From: Breviolum minutum Mf 1.05b.01
Taxonomy: Eukaryota; Sar; Dinophyceae; Suessiales; Symbiodiniaceae
NCBI GenBank assembly: GCA_000507305.1
Contig: DF241067.1
Location: forward strand, 1 to 64,000
Length of the DNA stretch: 64,000 bases
Direction of reading: 5' to 3'
Made by a program: the position numbers and the translations under genes. The notes below the pieces were generated by a model that searched no databases, had not been told where the DNA came from, and was given only the letters and a program-made list of their open reading frames with translations. Below are positions 40,701 to 53,000 of this stretch, piece after piece (position 1 is the stretch's first letter; every line of letters starts with the position of its first letter).

Positions 40701-42269
40701 AGGGTAGATCCAACTTATACTTTATTACCCTGGAATCCCTGATCATTCCGGTTCCCTCTATCTTTGGAGCTAAGGGTTATTAGGTTCAAAAGTTATACTG
40801 TACCCCAAAAAATAAGTGGCGATTTTTTCGGGCTATTTTCCTGGTAGGAATAAGCCATCCAGGTATCCAGTGTTGGGTTTAGAAGTTGCTTCCTTCTAAG
40901 ACTATAAAAAAAAGTCCTGGTGGTTTAGGTTGAGATTATCCTGGGACGGTCACGGGTGTCAGCATCCTGGGTGGGTGAACCCGGGTGAAGCTGTGTTTTC
41001 CCGGTTGGAACGACGAACGGCAAATCTCCAACGTTGGAAGGACAAAAATTTGGCACCTGGTGTTGACCTTTCTGCCATTGCGCGACAGACACCAGGCGCA
41101 CCTTTGGGATGGTTGTGTTTAAGAAACCTGCCGTTCAGAATTGAGGAATCTTTGCTTGCTTTTTTGACTTCAGAAAAAAAGTAAACTGCTTTTTGTGATT
41201 TTATGTTTGAGATGAGATAGTTTCTAGGTTGACAGGTTTATGCCTTCCTGTTTCCGAGTTGGTAACGATGAAAAACCAACTGCGTTGATTGTTTCCTGTT
41301 TCTCGCTGGGTGGGACCATCAACTTTGGGTTTTGCAACCCGCCAGTAAAAAAAAGTCGATTAACGAATTGCAGTTTCCAGAGTTTCCCAGGCAAATGATG
41401 GGGCATTTCACGGTGCGGGGTAGGAAGATGCAGATCTTAAATCAGATTGACATACACTCCCCCAAAACTAACATAGCACGATGAAAAACCAACTGGGTTG
41501 ATAGTTTCCTGTTTCTTGCTGGGTGGGACCATCAACTTTGGGTTTTGCAACCCGCCAGTAAAAAAAAAGTCGATTAACGAATTGCAGTTTCCAGAGTTTC
41601 GCAGGCAAATGATGGGGCATTTCACGGTGCGGGGTAGGAAGATGCAGATCTTGAATGAGATTGACATACACTCCCCCAAAACTAACATAGCCCCTAAAAA
41701 TGGATGGTTGGAAGGCTACTTCCCTCTTAAGAGGGCTTATTTTCAGGGGTTATGTTCCTTTCAGGGAGGGTATCAATCAAGATTCGGTGATGTACACTGA
41801 TCATTTGTATCAGGTAATCGTTAGTTGGTACTTTGGGCTGGAGGTATGAAAATCTGGAATCTATTGACTATTGCTTCGGGGCTTGGGGGGGATGCCTAGA
41901 ATGTCAAGCAAAGTTGTGTTGTGGTATAGGGTCTTGGGTGTTTTACCTTTTTACCCATAGAGGATGATGGGAGTACCAGTAAGATCATATCCTCAGCCAA
42001 CCACACCCTACATAGTGCATCCATGACATGGAACATCCGTTTTTATTTTTTTCTTCATCCAACCCAGANNNNNNNNNNNNNNNNNNNNNNNNNNNNNNNN
42101 NNNNNNNNNNNNNNNNNNNNNNNNNNNNNNNNNNNNNNNNNNNNNNNNNNNNNNNNNNNNNNNNNNNNNNNNNNNNNNNNNNNNNNNNNNNNNNNNNNNN
42201 NNNNNNNNNNNNNNNNNTTTGTTGTTGTTGTTGTTGTTGTTGTCGTTGTCGTTGTCGTTGTCGTTGTGG

Positions 42270-42346
<77 letters not shown>

Positions 42347-45300
42347 GCACTTTCAAGGTATGTCTGGTGCAGATCTTGCGAATCTCTTGAACGAGGGCGC
42401 CATTGTGGCCGCTCGGCAGAACAAGGCTGAGATTGATGCGGAGGACATTGCCAACGCGTTGGAGAGGATTGCCATTGGCTTGGAGAAGAAGGATGTTGCT
42501 TGGACATATCCGGAAGTGAGCAATTAGAAACAAGTACCCTGGTTGTTTAGGGTATATACTGGTAGGGGGATATGATATACTGCCCAGTTATATGGGGATT
42601 ATAATAAACCATTACAAGGATCCCTATTAAACAACCATTATAAGGGAAAGTAAGAGTTTTTTTTTCGTGGCTCAAGTAGGGAAAATGGGAAAAACCACAG
42701 TGTTGATTTGGATTCTTTCTTCAACCAGCAAACCAGCAACAAAAACATCAAAACTGAATCAAAACCCTTAAATTAAGGGGGGGGCTGTTCTTTCGGGGAG
42801 GGGGTGGCTGGAACCCTGGGTGTTTCCCTAAAGATTCCGAACAGGGAGCAGCCAATGGGAATCACCTTTTCCCCCCTCCGGTCAGCTCGGTGACACTTGG
42901 TATTTCCTTTTCGGATTTTGGTAGATTGAGAAACTCGCAATTTGAGCACTATATAGTGTGTTTTATCAAAGACGCTCACATGGCAATATGTGATCTTTTG
43001 TGGAGCATTTCATGAATAGCCCAGCAGCACCAGGAGTTTTACGATTCATATTGATTCTTGTGATAAAAAAGATGTTGTTCGCTTCAACAATGTTCCTTCA
43101 ACCAATCCCAGTGGTTGAACAATGCCTTCTTGAGTGGCCTATTGAGGGGTAGTTCCCTTGATTTTAACGACCTTTGTTCAGTGGAAAATATTCAAGATCG
43201 CTCTGGTTGAAAGGGGCCTCAACTGTCCATGACGGTTGAGAGGATACAGGAGTATGGAGTTGGTTGAAGTTTTTTTTTTTTGTGCTTGGTGTCTCGGCTT
43301 CTTCCAAAAGGCTGTGATGAGCGAGAAGAAAAAGAAGTTAGTGGCATACCACGAGGCCGGCCACGCCATCTTGGGCGCCTTGGATTTTGAGAAATGGATG
43401 AGCTTTGATGAGGGATTGCTCGAAGGGTTGAGGTTTGTGAATGGATTCGTTGGGTGAATCAACAACAGGTGACATAAGAAACACAATGTGGGTTCGCAAC
43501 AAGTCGCAGAATCTGATATTTTGAAAGCTGGTGGCTTCCGTCTTTTGTTTTCCTAAATGTTATCTCCTGCCCCCCCAAAAAAACGGAAGCAAACCTCACA
43601 ATTGAAGAAACAAATTCAGACCAGGGGAAGGATGTGCGATGGTTTCGTTTGGGGTTTTCAAACTCTCAGGTGCCCAGCCGTTCATTTTCCCGGGTGTAAC
43701 CCCGATAAGTCGGAACTCCAAAGAGCGAAAAAACCCAAGGTGCCTTGATGAATGACTACGACGTGGTGGCTAAGATTAGTATCGTCCCACGTGGACCGGC
43801 GGGTGGCGTCACGATCTTCATGCCATCAGAGGAACGTTTAAACTCCGGGCTTTACTCCAAGGAGCTGCTCTGAGACCAGAGGGAATCGAAGTTTGAGAGT
43901 CTACACCCGGGAAGATTAACATGGAACCTGAGAATACACCTCTGGAAAAGGAAAAACATCTGAACCCAACCATCATTTTCAGGTTCGAGCTGTTGATCTT
44001 CGGGGGTGTAGAAGTTGAAATCAATCTTAGGATTTTTTATGAAGAGATTGATTGAACAAATAAAGGTCCTATAGAAAAAATTGGATGTATCTCTTGGGGT
44101 GGGATTTAAAGGGTGTAAATTTCATTGAGGTGAAAATTGATTCATAGATTTGATGAAGGTAGATGGGTTGAGGAAGGCCACATTTTGATATGGGGGTTTC
44201 CTGAAATGGTGGTACCCAACAACTATTGGTTTTCCATGGTTTTCCTACTAAAAATGACCATTTTGGTTCTTTTGGGGTGTTTTGGGGGTACCACCATTTA
44301 GGAAACACCCATATACATCTTCCTTGTAACACTCTCAACACTTCATGCCATTGTATACCCACCAGAAACGAGTGTAGTGATGATAGAGCTGGTTGGGTAA
44401 AGAATGCAAAATCACTTCGTTGCTGTCTCCAGATTCAAAATTTGATGCTCTCAAAGCAGATGTTTGACATTCATTTCTTGAGAAACTCCAGGAGTTTTTC
44501 CCTTGGGAAGATGCCCCATCGGCAACAAAAATAACCCTAACAGTCTGCTGACTTCAAGACCTCATCAATACTGGATGTTACTGGAATAGCGAGGGGGGCT
44601 TGATATACTGTTGATGGAAGAAATCCTGCAACAGTTGATATGGTAAATATCCCATTATTTACAAGGTTTCATTTATGTTGGGTGGTGCAGGATTTCTTCC
44701 ATCAACAGTAGCAAGATTTCGAAAGACGGAGAATCGGCTTCTTTGCAACAAATTGATGAAACTCCCTTGTTAGGGTTTTTCTTTGCACGTGTTTCCGAAG
44801 CTTAGGGGCTATCCTTCCTAAAGCTAAGCTTCACTTGATATCAACATGACTATCCACATGCAGATTCGAAAAAAAAAGGCACTGGCGAGTCCGAATTTCA
44901 CCTTTCAAAAGGGTAGTTTAGTCGAACAAAATCCCCTATCAGGTCCCAGCATTTCAAGAGTTTGGTGGATAGTCTGACATAAAAATTCACTCAGATTGAT
45001 TGGAAGAATGTTTTAATTTTCACAACCAACGGTGATTTCCAGAACTTCCAGAAAGCAAATGTTATTTTTCCATGGAGCACTTCATTGATTTCTTGGGGAT
45101 TTCCATCAACAAAAACCGCGTGTATGATAACCCCTATGATACTTCCCAATCACGAATATCACCATGATTTTCCTCCAGAGCTTCCATACCAGGAGTTCTT
45201 GGAGAACCGCATGTGTGTAGCTTTGGGAGGTCGCATTGCAGCACCTTGGCTGAGGGAGTTTTGAAGCGATTACACTCCCTGAAACTAACAGTTTGCCCCT

Positions 45301-46788
45301 GAAAAATGGTGGCCAAGGAAGACGATCCGCCTTTCCTGTTGGGGTCCGGTAACTTTTCACGGGCGAGCTGTTAAACTTCTGGGGGGTTATATGATGGTTT
45401 TGAAATCATGGTCACAAATCTGTGGTTTATCAGAAGTTTAGTACTATGAGACTGCAGGTTTGTGACCATGTTGATCATCCAATCATTAGCCTCATTCAGA
45501 TGGGCACCCCCAAGAAAGTGGATGATAAGCGACTAAGGACTTTGTCAATGAGGCAAGTGTCAGTTACTTTATTTTGCTCTTCAACTGATAGTCTATGATC
45601 AGCGTTCCATTGGGAAGGGGGATTTATTTTTTTTGATTTTGCAGTTGACAAGTGATTGTTGAACATCGGCGTTCCAGCCTGAAGAGCTATGGCAAGCACA
45701 CCTAGGTGCATCTTAGGTGTGCCTTGTAGTTCTACTGGGAAACCCCACATCTTTTACCATCAGGCGTATCTTTTGGATTCGATGGTTACTGAGTTGGTGG
45801 TTGGCTGAACCACCTCCCGAACTATTGCCTGAGTTCTGCGGGCTGATGTGGCGCCATCTAGCTGACCTCACCCCCCAGAAAAAAGAGTAGTTTCCAACAA
45901 AATCTGGGGAGAGGGGTTTTGGAAGATTTCAGGGAGCTCCCATTTGGATACGCATAGGGATCAGGGAGACAGAATTGAACTCTGAACTTGTTGCGGGTTT
46001 CTGCAGTTTACTAAGAGCACTATGGGGGGCAATGGCCAATCTTTAAATGTTTGGGAATTGTTGTTACTATTCCCAATATTTATACGAAAAATACGTATTA
46101 AACAATCGGCCTGATCAGTGGCCACAAGACCCAGTACACAGCACAACTACTGTTGATGGAAGAAATCCTGCACCACCTGGGATGTATAAAACCTTGCAAA
46201 TAATGGGATAAACTACCAACCTCAACAGGTGAGTTTACCGGATTTCTGAACCATCAACAGTATTACCCATATCCCCAAAGGTAGATCTTGACAACTGGAT
46301 ATCTAGACACTAAAGAAAAGTGGCCTTTGCCTCACATGTTCAGGAAACGGCCCTGTAGATGTTTGTGTTGATGTTATATTGATTGGGAAAAGGTATGGTT
46401 TCAATACCAAAGCTGGTGTATCTATGATCAAATCACCTTTTTTGTTATTCGAGATGGGTTTTTCCGCATCCATGGCTTCGCCCCTTTCCAAAACCGACTC
46501 AGAACCACCTCAAGGTCAGGAAAACCCAACCCCCTACAGCATGGGAATAACAGAGTCTCCTAAGCATCAAAAACTATTCCTTCTTTGATGGACTCCTTTT
46601 GAAGATGCTTCTCAGGAAGAGATCATCAATGGTCGTGACAATGTGACCACTGGTGCTTCCAATGACTTCCAGCAGTGCACACAGGTGAGTTTTTTTTGTT
46701 AAGGGGGGTTTCAAGGATCCATGTGGGGGAGAGGTGGTAATACAGGCGGAGAATGGTGAATGACTTCTGATGATGACGACTTCTCATC

Positions 46789-46831
<43 letters not shown>

Positions 46832-46957
46832 GTACATCCAAGCAGGCCGGTTTCCTGAAAAGTTACACCAACTTTTTCTGTCAGGTGGCCAAGCAGATGG
46901 TCATGACCTTGGGAATGTCTCCTGAAGTGGGTCAACGTCTCCTGGGAGGTGGGTCGA

Positions 46958-47015
<58 letters not shown>

Positions 47016-47016
47016 G

Positions 47017-47051
<35 letters not shown>

Positions 47052-50000
47052 GGATGATTTCAAAAATGTCAGTTCAGAAATGGGTGAATTTGATTTTGTG
47101 AAAGGAACAAAAATCGCCCTTTTCTCCAGGCAAAAGTGTTTTTTGACGCTTTCACCTCATTGAAAAACCAGTGCTTTCAAAACCACTTCTTTCGCAACCT
47201 TCCCAACATTTTGCACAGCTCCCTCCAGCAGTCCGACATCCAAATTTTACACGTATTTAATTTGCACAACTTTTCAACCCAAAAATCGGGGCGATACTCC
47301 ACCTCATTCGCAGGGACAGGTGAGATGACATAGATGATAGATTTAGGTTCATAGGTGATAACACTTAAACCAAAGTCTCAACTTTGATAGTTTTTTTCTT
47401 TTTAGTTTTTTTTGACATTAAACAAAAACATATCCTGCTTGAACATCTAGTTGGCTGAAGGGACAGAGGTGCAAAAGGGCCATGGGCCACCCCTTATCAC
47501 TTGGGTGTTTTTTTTGAAGCTCGAGGCTCAAACCTCCCAGGGGTGAGCTTGCCCCAGCTGATTGAGCTGTTCCGTTCACTCAGTGTTGCCATGGACAAGA
47601 GGATTCTGGAATTTGACTATAGTCCGGATTTGAAAGACTATGCACCTGGAAGAACTGTGTGTGTGGTTTCAACAGTTGTCAGCCTCGATGTTCATCAGCA
47701 ATGTCATCGAATGGCGACAGTTCCAAATGGACAACATTTCAGATACTTGGGTAAAATACCGGAGGGAATGGCGTCGCACAGCCTTTTGCTGGTGAAGATC
47801 GAACGTGCAGGGGTGGTTCCGACTCTGAAGCAGACAGAAGAATCAATGTGCCTGAGTCATCCGCAATGCACATGGGAAAGCAATTGTGACCTCATTGAGT
47901 TTTGTGCAGGAATGGGAGCATTGGGACAAGGGGCGTTGGCAGCACAATTTGTCCCTAGGGTGGCGGTTGAATTGCGTCCAACTTTGGCAAAACTGTATGC
48001 AGCTAATAGCTCAGCAAGTGTCATTGTGGGCGACATCACAGAGTTTGAGACGATCAAGAAAGTGTATGAAGCACACCCCAAGAGTGCAACGATTTCTGCA
48101 GGGATATCATGTCAGCCATACTCCAAGTTGGGTGATGAAAAGTCAGGTCGTGATTCACGAGCAAGCACATTACCTGCAACATTGGCAGCGGCGCATTACC
48201 TGAGAGCAGTTGTGGTAATCCTAGAGTGTGTTGCACCAGCAGGAGAAGATGCATATGTGAGATGGCATGTAGAGCAATTTTGTCGAAGGACGAATTTTTC
48301 CTGCAGTGAGATTGTCATTGACCTCCAAGAAGTTTGGCCATGCAAAAGAAAGAGGTGGTGGTGTGTCCTATCGGCACCGGCATTGGGCAAACTTGAGTTG
48401 CAAAGTTTTTTCCCCATGAAAGACCTTGAGAGTATTCGACATGTGATGCCGAGTATCAAAGCATGGCCAAAGCATGAGGAAAGTCAGCTTCGTCTCACAC
48501 CAATTGAAACAGAAGCATTTGCTGGTGTTTCTGGGACACCATCCAGTTATTGCATCAATCTGAAAAGTGTTTTGCCGTGCGCCCTGCATGCATGGGGTGC
48601 ACAACTCACCCCATGCCCATGCGGCTGTCGAGAAGTTCCATTCTCCAGAGACAGACTGGTCAACAGAGGCCTTTATGGAGTCCTCGCATTGTCTAAGGAC
48701 AGCACAGCAACACATGAAGGAGCCCACTATCGACATCTGCATCCAGCAGAAGCAGCTGCCCTTTGTGGGTTAGACCCAGTGCTCACATGGGATCCGCATC
48801 AAAGATTGGTGTTAGGGGCGATAGGACAGTTAGCAAGCCCACTACAGGCATTTTGGGTGTGCATGCAAGTTCAACAGTTGTTCCAAGTCGCCCAATTTGG
48901 AGAAACATGCATTCGTCTTAGGAAAGCATTTGGTTTGTACAGGGCTTGGTTGTTGGCAAGGGCTGAGATGGTATGGGAAAACGAGAACCAAAAAGTGTTG
49001 CCTTCCCCCACACTTGAACAAGCACAGATGTGGAAGCCAGTTGTGACAGCAAGGATTGACCAGCTTGTAAATGCAGACCGAAATATTGAGCAGTGTGCTG
49101 ATCAGATTGCAAATGTGCAAGCGGAGCTTCAAAAGAAAAGTCTTCCTTTGGGGTTGGAGCAAGTCGAGGCAGTTGGTGAAGAATGGTTGAAATCTGTTGA
49201 AGACCTCACAAGTATGCAGGTAGCAATTCCGTCACCCCCAAGTGAATCAAGTAAGGAGCTTGAAAGTGTTAGGTCACCAACGTCGGTTGTGTCATCAGCA
49301 GCCAGTGAAACCATCGTCATAAAGATCACCACCCAAGTTGGAGAACAACCAGTAGTCACTGCAGCATATACAGGGATCACTGTTCAGCAAATTGTTGAAG
49401 CTGAGATGAGCATTGGGGATTGGCATAGTAGTCATTCCAAGATTGTCATTTGTGATGAAGATGGTAATGTCATGTCCCCAAAGTCACCGGTCATGCATGA
49501 TGTTCACCTTTTTGTTGAAGAATCCGTCACAGAGGACATGGTTGATTGTGGCAATGAAAACCCCATCCCATCATTGTGTAACAATCAGATTGGAAAAGAT
49601 GAGCATGCCATTGGGTCCAGCTATGCCTCACCATTGACACAACTCAAAGGACAGGCATTCCTTCGTTTAAAACCACCACAGGTCAGCAGTGAATCGCAAG
49701 TTCAATCCCTTCGTGCACAAAAGCAGCTTGCCACTGATCGTTGTGTCATGCTGGATCATCAGGGCATGATTTGGGGTGATGATGAAATTGTGTGGCATCT
49801 TCAGAGGATTCAAGGCACATGTAAGAAAGAGATGCTTGATCAAGAAATGAATGATGAAATCCCGGCCTGGATTGACCCTTTGCTCTTCCAAGGCTGGGTA
49901 TTTCACAATGATGTTTGCGAGGTCAAACAATGGCATAAGTCTAGAGACAATCCAAGTCTGTTCTTTACAGTTGCCATTAACCAAAGCCATTGGATCCCAG

Positions 50001-53000
50001 TGATTTTCCGCATTCAAGACAAAGTGTTTTCGATTTCCTTTTTGCAGACATGGCCAGTTGATTTGCAATTCGTGAAGCAAGTTGCCAACATCCTCACAGA
50101 ATCATTCGAGTGTACTTCGTGTGCGATGCATCCAGTCCAAATTCCATCGGTGCCGGAAAGTTGTGGAACAGCGGCAATTTTGTTCTTGGAGGAATTTTTG
50201 CTTGTCAGTCCCACACCAGAACACATTGACTATCCGGAAATGCACAGTCACTATCGTGCCATGTTTTGTGAAGCCTTGAAGACATGTACACTGGCATCAC
50301 ACCCATGGATGTGGGGTGCAGGTAAAGAAGAAGTAACTCAAGCTCAAGACGAGCTTATGTCAGTTCTGAAAGCACATGGTGTCCCACAAGAAGAAATTCG
50401 CAGTCGTGCACAGAAAGCAGTGTCAGTAATTGGAGCACAGCCGATCATCACAGCATGTCAGGGCAAGACACCATGGCGTTCGTTGAAAGCACTAGGAAAC
50501 AACAGCAACTTCAAATTTGTGTTGCCTGATGAACTTCAAATCCAAATTCAGGCAAGGGCTGGAAAAGATGCGATTGGGAATCCTGGGAAAAAAGGCAAAG
50601 GACAAAAAGGTTCTAGCAAAGAACCTCCCATTGAGATTGACCCATCCAAATTGAGCCTTCCCGAAGGACTCTTTTGTTGTGTTGTACCACAAATTGCCCA
50701 TCAACAAATTGGGCCAGTGGCAGAAGGTGTTGCAATCATGACAGCATTGGAGGCAGAACCATACCTTCGTGCAAGCAAGGTTGTGTCAACGAATCCACTT
50801 GCCATTCTTGTCCTTAACGCACCATCCGCTAAATTGTGTACAACGTTGTTGCATACGCCTGTAACAGTGCCAGCAAGATGTGTGATAAACCAAGAACCGT
50901 TGTTAATTGAAGCAACACTAGTTCAGTTAGGGTCTAAGAAAATTGAACGTGCAGCAAAGAAATCACATGCAGACTTTGAAGCAGTACACGTCGCAACGTT
51001 GAAATTTGTTGTGTACCGTGATGAAGTCCCCATCCCATGGGAACAATTTGGACAGGGACCAGTAAAGTATTTGCTTCATCACCTGCCGATGCTGAAACTT
51101 TGCCTTGAGAAGCATTGCACATGTGCAGCATGGCATAATGAAGAAGGTGTTGCAGTGCATTCAGTAATTGTCGATGTTTGGAGAAGGCAGTTTATGAGGA
51201 AAGGATACAAACCAGACAACATGACAACTGCATCAATGTTTGCCGTGTGTGTCAGAGTGCCCATGTGTTTGAAAGATAGGATCATTGAAACAAGTGGCAC
51301 AGCTGGCATCTATGTAGAACCAAGGAGTTTGGATGCAAGAGAAGTAGATTCCACTTATGCAGTAGTCTGGGTTCCAAAAGCTGATCGCAAAACGGTTCTT
51401 CACTTGAAGCAAACAAACCCAGTAGCGACAAGCATTGTTCGTTCAGATGATCGTTGGGGCCTAAGAGTGTTGTCATCACAGGCGCAAGCATTGCATTCCA
51501 GTGTACGTCCAGAAGCCGTGTTCCTTTCACAAGGGCCACGAATGAAATTCACTGTGGCACCGGTTCCTTATGGAACCGACAGAAGATCTCTCAGCACTGC
51601 ACTCAAAGCCATTGGGTGGGAAGCGAAGCCAGTTCAACCCACAGGAGCAGTTGATGGTGGTCGAGGCAACGTGTGGTCGGTGTTAGCAACAGAACATCCA
51701 CCTACAAATATAGTAACCATGGGACATGGAGACATGGTCATTGCTACAGTCACGGTGTCCACAGGAGACAAGGAAGACAAGAGAAAGCCATTAGCGACAT
51801 CCAACACATTGTCGTTGTGCGGTCAAGTCAGCCAGAAAACAGGAAATCATGACCCTTGGACAGTCCGGGACCCTTGGCAGTCCTACAATCCTACCAAAAG
51901 TGCTGCGAATGTCAGTCCACCAGAAGCTTCAGCTTCCTTGAAGCAACTTGAATCCAAAATTGAGCAAGCAGTTCTTGCACGCATCCCTACGCATGCTGCA
52001 GTTCCAATGGAACAAGATGACATGCCTGAGAGAGTTGACTATCTCGAGAAACAAATCCAGACACTCATGCACAAGCAACAACAGCTTGAGGGAACAGTCA
52101 GTGATCATCATATTCAGCAAAGTGCGCAACTTTCACAGCTGCAGGGGCAACTTAATGCACAAGGCCAGCATGTGTCAAATCAACTTGCATCGCAGCAGCA
52201 AAATATGCAGCAAATGTTCGAAACTCAGATGCAGCAGATTCGTAACTTGCTAAGCAAAAGGCCAAGATCAGAAGATGGGGAGTGACTAGAGCAAGAAGAA
52301 AACATTCCTACGGTTGATCCTGAATCTGGAGGTGGGGAAGACGCATGTCCGGGTGACCGCTGCTGTTCTGAACTACCGAAGGAGGAAGGTGAGACCTACA
52401 AGGAATGGAAAACCAGTTTTGGGGTAGATCAGTGGGGGTATTCGCTGATCAAACGATCCCGATCCATGCATTTGTGGTTGGGTTTCTTGTGGGTTTCGAT
52501 GCTGCATTTCGTTCACAGCAGCATATCAAAGTTCCAGAAGATTGTCGCACGTTGTTGGCATCTTAACAATAAGACAGTTTTGGGGTGTAAGGCTTGTTGG
52601 GTCAAACAAGTCCATAAAGGTTGTAAGCATAACAATGGAAACAAACAAGAGCTTCTCACATGTGGTTTGGGCCTGGTGAAAAGACATTGGTTGGCAATCC
52701 TGATGTTGTGTTTGGTACATCGAGGGGAAGCAGGTAATCCAGGACCTCAGAATGGCACCGCACCAGTCTGGACCCTGGGGACGTTTAATCCTAGTGGCTT
52801 GAATGGTAAACAACAGATCCTAGCAGAACACCTTGCATTTGGGGATGTTTGGGCCGTTACAGAAACACACCTGTCAAGCCGTGCTGCACATTCGTTTAAA
52901 AAGGGGTTGAAATCAACGAACAATCCTTTCTCATATTGTGTGTGTGGAAATCCGACTCCTCAACGCCCACAGTCGGAACATGCAGGCGCATGGACGGGTG

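Noticed and set aside
42660..42676. CGTGGCTCAAG resembling the 3' half of the spliced leader
   Set aside because: It is part of repeat family E, whose other copy reads CGTGGCTCATTGG; the 5' half of the leader is absent.
47501..47590. Extension of ORF1 upstream to a TTG at 47501
   Set aside because: The frame is open, but the first ATG is at 47591 with good context, and the upstream part overlaps the target-site duplication and leader.
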